DNA of 64,000 nucleotides from Xiphias gladius (lineage: Eukaryota > Chordata > Actinopteri > Istiophoriformes > Xiphiidae): assembly GCF_016859285.1 (NCBI RefSeq), contig NC_053407.1:17324632-17388631 (forward strand). Reading direction: 5' to 3'. Below are positions 12,667-25,300 of the stretch, piece after piece. Position numbers and translations under genes: made by a program. The notes beneath the pieces are model-generated. The model had not been told where the DNA came from and ran no database searches. It saw only the letters and a list, made by a program, of their open reading frames with translations. Each line of letters begins with the position of its first letter. Positions within the stretch are counted from its first letter, which is position 1.

Positions 12667-15600
12667 CTACTTACAAACTGCCACATCAGGAAGACCACAA
12701 CACTGACAACATTTAGAGAAAAACATAGTGACATTTACTACTTTGCTCCAAGAGCCTTCGAATGAGATGGTCCCGTTGTTTACAGTGCTGCAAAAGAATT
12801 AATTTAAGATGTAAGCACAAATTACCTCATGTCACATTGAGATTTTCAACTGCCTGAGTACACATTTAAAAATCCATTAATCCAGTGTGTCACTCGTTTT
12901 ACCCAGTTGATCCATTTTTGTATTGACAGTGTAAATGCGTACCTTTGAAAGAGGTCTTGACAGCAAGTTTGAACGTTTCCATCTGTGGCACTAAAAGCAG
13001 ACCCTTTGAAGAGCTCCACACAGTCCAATGGAGGAACAAAGAGGATCCCTGAGAACAGAAAGTTAGAGCTACTCAGTCAAACTGCCCTGCAAGAAACTCC
13101 TCAGGTGCACTTAAAAAAAAATACTTGAGACTTAAAAATTCAAAAGCTCTTACCTGCAATGCAGGCATTGACAAGAGATACACAAGTTCCAGTGATCATA
13201 GCCCTCAGCACTATAGACGAGACATCACGTCTTCTTGATGGGCATATAGAGGCTATGGTAAAAGAAAATACTATGTGTGAAAAAGCATTACCGACAGAGT
13301 GACCTGGGGCAGGACAAAAATGTGACGGGATGATAAAATACTTACATAGGCCACCGATAACAATACCCAGTGAGCTAAAGTTTGCGAATCCACAAAGAGC
13401 ATAAGTGGTGATTATTTCTGATCGGACCTGTAACAAGAAAAACCAAATGATTTACCTCAGCATTTTTTGTGTAGTGCTCATAAAATTACGCTATTCAGAC
13501 TCCAACTGGGGGCATTTACTCACAGATATCCATTGTCTTTCACCTCCAACAACCTCATCAAGTCCTTGGAGCCTGTTGTCCTTCAGTTCCGATAATTTCT
13601 CATAAGCCACAAACTCATTGAGGAAGAGCTTTGTGCCAATTAGTTTAGCCACAATGAAACTCTCATCATATGGTATCCCCATCATGAAGGCCAAAGGCAT
13701 AAACATGTAAGAGCAAATTAACTATAAACACAAAATTACATAAGGTTATTTGGATAGTGTTTGATGCATTTGTTAAATTTAGAGTAAACCCAGCCAGAAT
13801 CCTTGAAATGTCAGCATAAATATTTAAGAATAATTAATTAAATTGTGAAGTTATTAGAAGATAAATCAGTCTTTTGCTAAAACGTACCTGAAATGTGAGT
13901 GCAGGATATCCCACCATACCTCCGAGCCAACTCAAAGCTTGATTTACGAACGCGAGGATGGCAAGAAAGGCTATCAAGTTTGCTGCAATGTTAGCAACAA
14001 GACCTACTGAAGCAGCTGCTCCATTGCTAGCAGCCTCCAGAATGTTCTGTTCATCTCTAGGGAGATTTAAAAAAAAAAAAATTCAATTAACTCAAAAGTG
14101 CAGAAAAAAAAAATCATGAAAGGATTAAGAAGAAATGAGGGGACAAATATTCGCACCCAGAAGCCACTTTAATATTCTTCCCTGAGTTGAAGGGACTCTC
14201 CTCCGTCTCTGGATAAGACAGCTTGGAGATGGCCAAAGCACAAGGAGCAGCCATCACAGAGGCTGATATCAAGGAGGATGCATCAATCTGCAAAATACAA
14301 TGAAACGTCATTTAATTCAGGGCGCTGCTGTGGACTTTATGCAGTGACTAGCAATAGACACGGTATTTGATATTTGCATGATTTACTGTCGCTGAAATAA
14401 CAAAACTTGCCAATCAACTAAAGAAAAAACATCAAATTTGAGAGTCCAAATTACAATTTTTATTGCGTTTTTTGTTTTAGCTTCAAAACGCTAAAGCAGG
14501 TTAGGACTACTTTAAGCGGGGAGTTCTGTTTAGAAAGAATATCTCCTTTTGTGTGCCCCAAGGTTCAGTCCTGGGTGTTTTTTGTGTTAACATGCTACCC
14601 ATGATTTCGTCAGTTAAGCACGGACAAAACAGAGATTTTGGCCAAAAGAGTAAACGTCACTTCACATCTTAGTGCACATTCTCTAAACAGTACATCTCTG
14701 GGAGTAACCCCTGGTAGCAGTTGAAATTTTGAAGCACACCAAAGATTACTGTGTTGATTACTGTATTTCACTGTTCACTCTCAGACTAAAATCTCTCCAG
14801 TGACTGTGACCACAGAATTAATTTCAAGGTGCTTCAGACAGTTCACCTCCTTGCTCCAGACTACATCACTGGCCTCACAGTTAAGAAATCCCTGAGCTGT
14901 GCTGTCACTTTCATATTAACTGTTCCTCGCTCCAGGACTGAAGGTGACAGTGACGCTGCATTCAGTTTATAATAGAGGGAGCCCCAGTGTACCTTAGATG
15001 CATACAGGAAGCCCCTCTAATATTATACAGATTTGAGAAAGTGCACCTTTCTTATAGCTTTTATAAGAAAACGTAAACCTCCATTTACTTAGAAACTTTG
15101 TTTTACACCTAAAATATAAATATCAATTATTTGAAAAAAAATCTTAAATTTTATGTTCCTGTTCTCTCTCTTTCATTTGTTTTTCGTCTTCTGTAAAACA
15201 CTTTCTATTCCATCTTTTTGTATGAAATGTCTTTTTATTATTATTACCATATATATATATATGTGTGTGTATTATGTGCTGGGTATGGAAACAGCTTCAT
15301 CTTACCCCAAATGAGATGAATGCCCCCATGACACTGCCTGCAATTGTGGCAAATCCGCCAGTCATAACCGCATGGATCTCAGATTTGGTCATGTCCTCCA
15401 AATAGGGGCGGATCAGCAGCGGTGCTTCAGTCTAATACACAAAAAACATGATGTAAAAGTATACAAGCAGAGTAATTGCAGGTATTTTAAAATTTTCTTT
15501 TTTACTCCAGTTATCAATGGTTATATAATCATAAAACTAAGAGAGAGATTCAAACTCATGAAATTGCAAAGCAAAACGCAGTCAGACAAGTGTCAAAGAT

Positions 15601-18600
15601 AGTGTTGGAAAGACATCAGGCTTTGCCCCGATTACCTGCCCAACAAATATATTGCCTGCCACACTCAAGGTCTCTGTGGGAGAGGTTCCCATCGTTATCT
15701 GCATTACCCATGAGATCTGCGTGGACAAAAACACATGGCTCTTGGTCACGGTATATCACTGCAGGTGTAAGCAATATTCACCTAGACCTACAGGAACGTG
15801 TCTGATGCTGTGAGGTACAAGTTTAAACTTTGCTTCACCTTCAATATGAGCCACTGCATTATCCCCAAGAAGTACAGGATCGACATCACGCTGCTGAAGA
15901 ACACAACGATGGGCAAAGCCTGAGGATGAAATCACAAAACTAAAGTTAAAGACATTCCATTTGAATAATTTGTAATTTTGGTAAAGTGAAGACTAAATTG
16001 TCGTTCACTTCCTCTTACTTGAAAGGCAAAGATGTCTGCGATCAGATCCCCAAAAACAAACTGTGACCCAGCTTTGGTATAGTCGAGGAAGATCTGTAAT
16101 GATAAAGCAAAGAAGAAACATTATAACAGTTATATTCTTTCAAATGATTATTTATTTCCTCACTCCGTTCATTTCTAATATTTATGATGCAATTACTTAT
16201 CCATTTATGTTTAACAAGAGGAACTAGAGCAGGCTTAACCACACGATAAACAGTGATTAACAAACCTGCTGATTCAACCCCTGGATGACCCAAGAATAAC
16301 GCTGAACAGCCTAATAAAGGAGCTCTAAAGATAAGCATGTATGGTTGACTCATTTGGGGAAAATAATTAGTTAGTCAATAAGGTGTTGTACGAGCAAAGT
16401 GTGTCTCATGATCACGTAGGCTGTGAATGGAAATGAGTGCTGGATAACCCATTCCACAGTAATACTACTCTTTTTGTTTGGTTATATTTTGGTGTGTTAT
16501 ACTTCTGACTCACTAATGGTGATATATGTTGAATAAAAAAAATGTACATTTATGAATGTTATTAATATTATATAAATGGATGGTATTCGCAGTCGGGGGT
16601 CCTGATAAAATAATTGAATTTTATAAGGTACAAATACCTGCTATTGCTATGTTTGGTAATGTGAGTTGTATGATTATTTTGAACAAAAACCTCTAGTAGA
16701 AAAAACTTTTTATACACCTCCTTATAAACAGAGTGTTAATTATTTACTTTATAAAGAGAAAGCATTAATACCTGCACTTGTTTTCCAAGCCATTCGAAAG
16801 CTATGAGTCCAGGCTGTGTTCTTATGACAAAAAGGCCAATACAGAACTGCAATCCGAGACCCCAAAACACAGGCCTCCATGATACCTAAAAATATATTTT
16901 TTTTAAAAAAAACAAAGTTGTTTGACAATCAGTGTATCAGTCGGCTTGTGCTATTGCAAGGAAGCACATCTGCTAAACCTTAAGAGGATAAAGGGACAAG
17001 GCCAATGTCTTGACAAAACAGACAGAGATAACTTGAGGGATAACGCCCAAGCATGTTTCTAAACAGTAATTATTCATCCTCGAGTAATGTCGCTGGTTGA
17101 CTCAATGTAAAACTCACCGCTGTCCTGTGTGCTGAGAAGAGGAATTCAAGCACGACGAACATGCACACACCTCCAAATGATATAAGCTGCTCAGGTCGCT
17201 TGCTTGTGTCCAAGACAAGCCACGCCACAAGCAGGGCCACAACTGCTAAGATGAAAACCCTGTAAAGTGCAACGAAAAAAAAAAAAAAACGCACCTTCAC
17301 TCATTAACAGACTCCTCTGCGAGTAGCTTTTTATCACACTGAGGAAAATGCAACTGAAAACATGACATCCACTCACCATTTTATCCATTTCAGGTTTGAT
17401 TTAAAGCATCTGACTGCGGGTCTTAAACACTGACTGATGCTTTTTCCCTTATACTGCTTCAAAAGTTCACATGATTTAACAACAACAGCCAGACTGGTTA
17501 AGACTACAAGAGCGATGGCCCTCTCGAAATTCAATACACAGGCTGCGATGAAGTATGCCACGTAACCTAAAGAACAAAAAAAGAGTGTTTTTGACCAAAA
17601 ATCTTTATCTCTACTCACATGAGTCATCTAAAAAAAATATCATAAAACCTCAAAGTGTGCAGGACAACACCAGTGCATAAACTGCCAGAGAATGTAAAAT
17701 TTTAACCCAAATGATTATATTTTAACATTACCTGCTCCAAGTACCCCCAGCGCAATGCATTTGAAGGTTTTTGAGTGAGACTTGATGTAATCCTCTGTGA
17801 CATCAATTGGCTTGGACACTACGCTGAAGTGCAGAACAAATTAAGTTCATTCCAAGGTCCGATTCTGAGCAAAATATCCTCTTTCCAATATCCTTCTCTT
17901 GAGTGAGCAAAAAAATGTCTTTCTTATAATTCTATAGTAATGCATATTTTCCCCAAGATTGTTATTTTTTGTTTGAAGTATGATCAAATTTCAACACACA
18001 AGGAGAGAAATTTCAAAGATTACAGTAGCTCAAAAAAGGGTTTCGCAGATTTTGTGTTGTTCATATATGTTAATTATGCACATACACCACTTTTTGCAAA
18101 GTGCATAAACAAGATCAGCATTGCAGAGGCACAATGCTTTACACCAGCTGTACTACTCAGAAGTATTGAACCACAAATAAAACAATAGCTACTTTTGTTT
18201 TACAAAATGCAACGACTTATACTTGAACCAACACACCTTAGATATGATCCCAGTCCCTTTTTAGTCTTTTTAGGCTGCCTTGTGAAGCTGTCAGTATCAG
18301 TAATGTTGCCCTCCTAGGAAAATAAAGGCATTTTATTTTACGAAATGATCATGTTGTGCCATTCTCTTTAAAAATGAAAGGTGCCACATACCTCTCTTTC
18401 AAAAGCCTGGTTGTCCACGCCATTTCCTTTGGCGTCGGTCACAATTTGCATCTGGACACTGTTGCTTTCGTCTGAAAAAAGAACAATTCTTCAGATCTTT
18501 GCGGCAGATTTTAGGAAAGCAGCTTCAGCTTGAACAACCCGCAAGGCCAAACAAGTAACAAGCTGTGCCTCTATGTACTTTGTGAGATAAAAGAACCTTC

Positions 18601-18721
18601 AATTAAATCCACAGAGTCCTTGAGGATTATCTTGTGAGGAATGGTGCACAAAAATATCAGTTCACAACTGCAAAAACAAACAGTTTCATTCAAGGAAAGG
18701 CAGAGCTGCTGTCTTACTCAT
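12667..18721 (-). CDS. slc28a1: Concentrative nucleoside transporter, SLC28A1 type
   Basis: Na+-coupled nucleoside importer of the plasma membrane. Exons in transcript order: 18721-18718 (ATG A), 18471-18392, 18313-18237, 17823-17732, 17566-17377, 17259-17118, 16885-16772, 16093-16019, 15919-15839, 15716-15636, 15431-15306, 14287-14157, 14056-13888, 13721-13524, 13427-13346, 13252-13154, 13048-12943, 12787-12667. They join in frame to 655 residues, the usual CNT size. Many CNT segments are visible: [64 protein letters not shown]. The cysteine-rich C-terminus has NGT and NVT glycosylation sites, as in extracellular CNT tails. Details such as GFANFSS and CVSLVNAC favour CNT1 over CNT3, and alpk3 adjacency supports slc28a1. 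The nucleobase motif is GQTE, unlike SQTE of human CNT1. Paralogue identity is less certain than the family. Confidence 0.93.
14490..15250 (+). mobile_element. Decayed L2-type LINE 3' fragment
   Basis: This lies in the largest slc28a1 intron (14288-15305), antisense to the gene. A reverse-transcriptase block, VPQGSVLG followed by NMLP, is readable near 14557-14610. Then come KTEILA and, further on, text like the fish L2 3' region (CTCCAGACTACATCACTGGC; CCTCGCTCCAGGACTGAAGG). The end resembles an L2 tail with TTTTTGTATGAAATG and an ATT-rich repeat. Only the end of the RT and the 3' region remain, with many differences, so it is an old, 5'-truncated copy. The family call is from memory of fish L2 elements. 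Confidence 0.65.
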
Positions 18722-21152
18722 TTTGAGCTTCCTCAATCCGGCTGTCAAATGCGGTGCTGTAAAATACACTGCAGGTAAATATACTCTGACCTCTATGAAA
18801 GTTCCGATCATTAATTAACAGACACGTTACGTGCTGCTCTGATCTGTCGCAGGAAGTCCATGACAGTTACAGATAATGCAACAGAAATTATTTCATGGGC
18901 CTTATGAAGCAACATGGGATTACACATGATGTTGACCAAGTTCATTGTTTGCCAAATCCCTGGAGCAACAGATGAAGTGTGAATTCTTGTTCAGATATAT
19001 AAATTGATTGGAACTGACTCTGAGCCAGAAAAGCTCATATGTAGTTGATAATACAAGGGATGAAGTAATGCAGTGGTTAGGTCATGAATGTGCTTATCTT
19101 TAGGAGCTTGTGCTTCACAGTTGCTTCAGTCAAGTCAAAAAAAAGTCTATTTCTAAAGATGACTTCCTAAAAATTAATTTGTCATAAGCATGTGAATAAA
19201 CTACAGGCTGTGATACACACAGAGGTCTTTTTGTTGGTCAAAGTCAACAATGTCAATTTAACTTCTATGACAAAATCCCATCTCTTCAAATGATTGTTTT
19301 GAAGAATAAGTACTTCAGGTTGCCTTGAGATCAGTTAAGGCCGTTATCTGGTCCATTAAATATATAGCTGTGCAATTACTTTCAGGGCAATAATTTACAA
19401 TTGGATCTAAAAGCAGCTATTTGTTCTACTCACTGCAGTTCAAATTTGGTCTCCCAATTAGTCAACGGTTCATAACCCTCAGTGTGGGCTCAGTCTGTCT
19501 AGATGAAGGTGATAAACATTCATTCTTGTTTAAAACCCCAGGACAGGCTATTTGTGTTCACTAAGTTGTCAGAAAGCCTTGCAGACCCTGAAATTCATTA
19601 GCAGAGGTTAATGACCTACTAACGGATTTTGTAGCATAACACTGAAGGCCTTGGCTCACTGAGTCAAGACATTCTTTTTATGTACACCGTCAACTCATTT
19701 TGCCAACAGAACAGACTCATCTGACAATTTAGACGTGGCAGTCATTGCGTGAGGAATATAACTGCTGGGGGATGACTGTACTGCATACAATACAAAAAGA
19801 AGACCTAATTTATGCAAAATTAAACTGAATTCAGGTAATATCTCACCATTCAGTGTGTTCATTGTTCCCTTTAATCTTATACAAGTATGCATGATTTTTT
19901 ATTCTCAAATTAAAACACATATTTAAAATAAATAGTTTACCAAAAGCAAGCTGTTTCATCTTTCAAATAACATTGCCTTGCTGTAATCACTGGCTCTCTG
20001 TAGGCCACATGCAGTATCTGGATGTGCCACATAACTGTCAAATAATGTTACATCATTGTTTCTGTTAAGTTTATACTGCCTAAAAACTTTTTCTTTGTTT
20101 CTTTTTTTTGTATCTGATTCCAAAGTGCTTCGGGCCTGTGTGTCTATAAACTTAAGGGGGATTTGGTGTCACTACTGTACTGCCTGGCTGGCGGGGAAGG
20201 GAGAAAAAAGAGACTTGTCTCCCTCAATTCTGTCTTACAGGAAATCAAAACCCAGCCCCCTCAGTGATGCATACTGTCTGTTCTGTCCCAACTCAGAGGG
20301 CTACCGAGACAATGGATCTTTCAGATGACCTAGAGCTGAACCTGCCCTTCCACTCCGAATAAGACTGCTGCCTTTGGGCAGTCCTCCCAAAATCAATTCC
20401 ACTTTACTCTAGCTCACCGGGAAAATCCACCCAGTATCAACTGCATACCAGGTAGTCCTAGGTACATGAAAAAAACAAACAGTAAAAGTATATCTTGTCT
20501 TTCTCTGTAATGCCCTGTGACTCACAACATATGCAGGTTGCTAACAGAACCAAACAGTGGAGCCGATGCCTGGTTTCCTTTATTTACATAGTGATTATAA
20601 ACTGACAAAACACTCTATTGAAGCACTGACTGCCACAGTGGAATTAAGGACACTGAGCGCAACAAAAAAAAATACATGGGTTATTTTGCTGTAAAGTTCA
20701 ACACCCAACTGGTAATTATGACTATGATTTGGGTATTTTTGTGATTGCTTCACCTTTATATTAGGCAGAACACGACACCGTGAGCCCAAAGAACATCAGC
20801 CAAATCTCACTGTTCAGGGTAACAAAATCTTAATTCAAGGGTAATTTGATCATGCACACCATTTTACTCTATATGACTGCATTTCACTACATGTGCAGTG
20901 TCACCACCTTGAGTTGTGGAATGATTGACAAACACTTACAGATTGTTTGGATATTCCCCATTTTATTACATTTTGACTTTGGGCTTTTACCAGCCAGGGA
21001 GAATCGGGAGTTCGACATCAAATGCATTTTTATAACCCTTGATTACGTACACCATTATATTCTGAAGCAAGCACATTCTCTTAGCTTTCCTCCCTAAGCT
21101 CCTCTCAGTTGGCATTCGTGATTCCCACATTCTGTTTTTAATGGTAAAGTGT

Positions 21153-21219
<67 letters not shown>
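21153..21219. repeat. (A)n(AT)n microsatellite
   Basis: About 15 A residues run into about 26 uninterrupted AT units. A near-palindrome, GGGAAATATATAAATATATTTCCC-like, follows at about 21226-21249. A short open frame across it is an artefact of the repeat. Confidence 0.95.
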
Positions 21220-21222
<3 letters not shown>

Positions 21223-21589
21223 GGGGGAAATATATAAATATATTTCCCACAAAGCTACAGGGTAGCATTAGGGGGGTTTTGGAGCTTGAGCCATACCAGG
21301 GGCTAAGTCAGGGTTGTGGCAGCCTCTGCTGCTTCAGCTTTGACCATTCTGATAATATGAGCAAGGTTACATGCACAAGGCATGAGCAGAGAGTGTTGAA
21401 GGGTGGCCATGGCAGGGTGTGTGATTAGTTAGGGGCCACTTTCGTCCCAGGGGCCCCTGGCATGCGTGTGTTTTATCTTTTTTTTTTCTGGTCTAAGTAT
21501 GGTATTAACATGATGCATTACCCCCCTGCTTTTGACTGCTTATCAGATACAGACAATGCCAAGGTTTGTGTACTGCAGCAGCTGAGCCA

Positions 21590-21853
21590 CATTGTATACG
21601 GTCTTTCCCGTCTTCTTCGGGGGGCACGTGCGGTACCGTTTCAAGCGGTCGGTGGCACCGCCTCTCTTCTGTGAGACAGCGCCGAGGGTTTGAGTGACTA
21701 ATGGACAGGAAAGGGAAAACGAAGTTAACGCTAGTAGCTTGTAGCCTAGCTATGAAACCCTGCAACAGCCAAACCTAGCTGGTGAACAATCAGCGCCTAC
21801 ACTTAACTACATAGCTAATTTACTGGAGCTGTTAAACATAACCGGATCAAATG
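21590..21853 (+). promoter_or_regulatory. Probable znf592 promoter and non-coding leader exon
   Basis: A GC-rich patch holds an E-box CACGTG at 21625-21630. A strong splice donor (ATG|GTAAGC) at 21853/21854 follows about 170-220 bases later. The next good acceptor (TTTCTGTAG at 22303) lies 20 bases before the znf592 start codon. This fits a non-coding first exon. The transcription start itself cannot be placed from sequence. Confidence 0.4.
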
Positions 21854-22323
21854 GTAAGCGAACTTACCATTTGCACCGATATAAGTGACGAGCTTAGGTT
21901 ACTAGCTTGGGTAAATTATTTGCGCGCTAACATGTTGCTAAGCTAGGTTGCTAACTTGCTGGCTTGGCTCCGTTATGTAGCCACTGGGGCTAACTGACTG
22001 TAACGTGTATGTTAGCTACGCTAACATCCAAACAACTTTCATGTACTTCAGTCTGCAACTTGGTAACTCTGTGAGCATAGTAGTCTGTGTTAAATGTTAA
22101 TTCCCTTATGATGTGCTTGTTAATGCATGTTTTGCTACACAATAGCAGCTGCATGGACGAAGAACAGCAGGTCTTTGCAGCGTATAGCTTCGTAGCTAAC
22201 GCTAACGTCAGTATAGAGGACGTTACCCAGCTGTGGTTTCTTAAACTCTGTCTGCAGTGCCCACTGTGTGCATTAAAAGCCACATTTGCATGTGTTTCTG
22301 TAGGTTGATGAGACTGTGCAGCC

Positions 22324-25300
22324 ATGGGTGACATGAAAACCCCAGATTTTGATGATCTTCTGGCTGCCTTTGACATCCCAGATGCCACGGGGTTGGATGC
22401 CAAAGAGCCCATCCAAGGGAGTCATGAGGAGACAGACAGTCAGCTGAAACACACAGGGATATGTCTGGATGACAGTTTATTGGGTAACCAAGCTGTCACA
22501 GCATCGGATATTCCTGCTGTAAGTGTTATTGTGAAAAACACAAGTCGCCAGGAATCATTGGAAGGTTTTGGTGATAGGCTTCACTCAGGAACAGCATTGC
22601 AGAATGGATTCAGAGGACAAGAGACCTCCATTGACTCCGTTGAGACAAGTAACACTGGCTTCTCCAAATCATTTGTCTCTGCTTTGAATGGGGAGAGTTC
22701 AAGAGAGCTTCTTGGAAAGGCACCTATTCAGCTCAAACCTGATGGAACACCAATATTTTCCCAGTCACTTTCTCATTTTAGTCCCATCTCCAGCCCTGAG
22801 TCTGAAGACACTCAGTGTAGCAGAGATGAAATGCATCCAAAACAAGAGAGACCCTGTTTCCCAGAAGCTTCAGTTTTGGTGGAACCTTCAGTCCCAGACA
22901 ATCCAAATAAATTGGACCTCAGCGTGTTTGATGACTGCCCAACAAACTCTGGTATTCCCAAGAACACTCAAAGGAGCAGAGCAGAAAGTAGTAGAAATGA
23001 GGAGCCCTCTGAGACCTGTGTCAGTAACGAAATGGATACAACACCTAGAGTACACAGTGCACTTTCCCCACCAAAAAGTAACCAGAACTTTATTGAGACC
23101 AACTGCAATTCAGGAACCACAATGGATCTTCCCACCACTTATTCACATGTCAAATCTCAGACATCTAAATTATCCTCTTGTCTTGAGGCTTTGGTGGCTC
23201 TGAATGCTAGAAAAGATCCCAGTGAGCAGACTAATCCCAGAGAGACATCCTTAGTTCAGAATGACTGCATGAAAGCTAGCCCCAAGGTGCCCATATCCCC
23301 ACGAAGCCCTAGAAGTCCACTTGAAGCTGTGAAACGGTTAATGAAACCCTCTGATAGCCCTGTGAGTATCTGCAGTGATAGTAGCAGCAAAGGATCCCCT
23401 GCATTGGCATCTGGGTCACCCCCTGCTATACCCAGGGTCAGAATTAAGACCATCAAAACCACGTCCGGGCAGATCAAGCGCACAGTAACCAGTGTGCTGC
23501 CTGATTCAGAAACAGATGAAGTTCATTCTACCTATGAATCCTCTCCATCGCAGAGCATGATTAGTGAAGACTCTTACTGCAACATGTCTCCTCATCAGTC
23601 TCAAATTGCGGTAGTTGATAGCATTGCTGGAATACAGAGTAAAAGCACCCCAGCTAGTGCATCGTCACCGAAAGGTTTACGCAACAAATCAGAGGCAGAC
23701 TCCAGGAGGTCAGGCACAACGCAGTCCGCAACAATATTTCATAATACTAGTGCTCCCGTCAAAAGGTCTGTTGCTCATCTGGGGCAGAAACCAAAGAGAG
23801 TTTCAGCCACAACGGGCCATACAACTAGCACAAACTTCCTTCCCAAAGCAATGCACTTAGCTAGTTTGAACCTGGTCCCTCACAGCGTTGCTGCTTCAGT
23901 AGCTGCACGGTCCATCTCTAATCAACAAAGCCAACACACACTCTCCTCTCCGGTGTACAGTACTGTCCCATTGGTGCATCAGGTCAAAACAGCCAACCCT
24001 TATCCTCGCACGTCCAATCCCAACACAGCAGCAGGAACCTTGAACAGACTCTTGAATAATGCCAACCCTGTGCCAACATATGTGCCCAACCTGAACCCCC
24101 CTCCAGAGAGCAACATCAACCTTCCACCACGGGGTTACTGCTGCCTTGAGTGTGGGGACTCCTTTGGGGTGGAGAGGAGTCTTGCGTTTCATTACAGCAG
24201 GAGGAGCGTTCACATTGAAGTAGGATGTACACATTGTGCAAAGACCATGGTGTTCTTCAACAAGTGTGCCTTGTTGGCACATGCCCGGGAGCACAAGAGC
24301 AATGGCATGGTGATGCAGTGCACACAGCTCCATATGAAACCCATTGCAGAGGAACAAATGTTTGTGCCCCCGAGCGCTGAACCTTTGAATTGGGACTCTT
24401 ACACCTCGCCATCACCCTCTCCTAAAAGCCAACCTGTCCTGCCCTTATATCCAGACAATGTCATTCGCCACCGACTCCGATGCCTGGAGTGTAACAAGCA
24501 GTTATCTGACTACAAAGCACTTGCAGGCCATTACCAGAGGCCATCAGAAGATGTGGAAGGACTAGTGAGTAGAAGTTTCATTGAAATATTAATGACTTAT
24601 AAAGACTGTGACAAGTATTTATATGTTTTCCAAGCTTGGCACTTATGTCTTGTTTTCTTTTATTACACAGATGTGTAAGGTGTGCTCAATGTTGCTACCC
24701 AACAAGTGCAGCTTCAGAGCTCACCAACGCATTCATGCACACAAGTCCCCCTACTGCTGTCCTGAGTGTGGTGCCCTGAGTCGCTCTGCAGACATACAGA
24801 AGCATGTCAAGGAAAACTGTCTGCACTATGCACGCAAGGCTTGGTACAAGTAAGTGACCGAGCAAGAAATGCAGGCCTTTTATTAAAAAATCTCACTCAC
24901 ATACAGTATAGTGTTAGAGAAAAATGGCATTATGTGCCCTTTTTTTCCACAGATGTCTTCACTGTGATATGGTTTTCAAGACCCTTCAAGGACAAAAGAC
25001 TCATATTGAAGAGAAACACTGTGAGGTCTTTTACAAGTGCTCCATCTGTCCAGTTGCCTTTAAGACCTCTGACAGCTGTGAAGTTCATTTGAAAAATAAA
25101 CACAGTGCTGGCAAAATATCCCCTCAGTAAGTTAACATCTTATGACCTGACTGTTAAGTTAAACCTTTTTTTTTTTTTACAGTTCGTTTTAACAGATGTC
25201 TCTTTGTTTTAAAGGTTGATCTTTAAGTGTTCATGTGAGGCCATTTTCAAGAAAAAGCAGTTACTGTTCCAGCATTTCCATCAGAATGCCAACAAGCGTG

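Larger units (their letters stand above)
18722..22303. other. Divergent intergenic region between slc28a1 and znf592
   Basis: This carries the upstream regions of two divergently transcribed genes. A splice-acceptor-like TTTTACAG just before the slc28a1 start region suggests a further 5' non-coding exon. The right end holds the znf592 promoter and leader exon. Between them the DNA is AT rich with no recognised gene. There is a poly-A/(AT)n tract at 21153-21219 and a 14-bp palindrome (CCAGGGGCCCCTGG) at 21447-21460. Confidence 0.5.

Noticed and set aside
21141-21268. Open frames encoding IYIYIY repeats
   Set aside because: These are translations of the AT microsatellite.
24565-24678. Continuation of the znf592 open frame past 24564
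   Set aside because: A donor (GTGAGT) at 24565 and acceptor at 24670 restore the zinc-finger frame. The continuation is intron.
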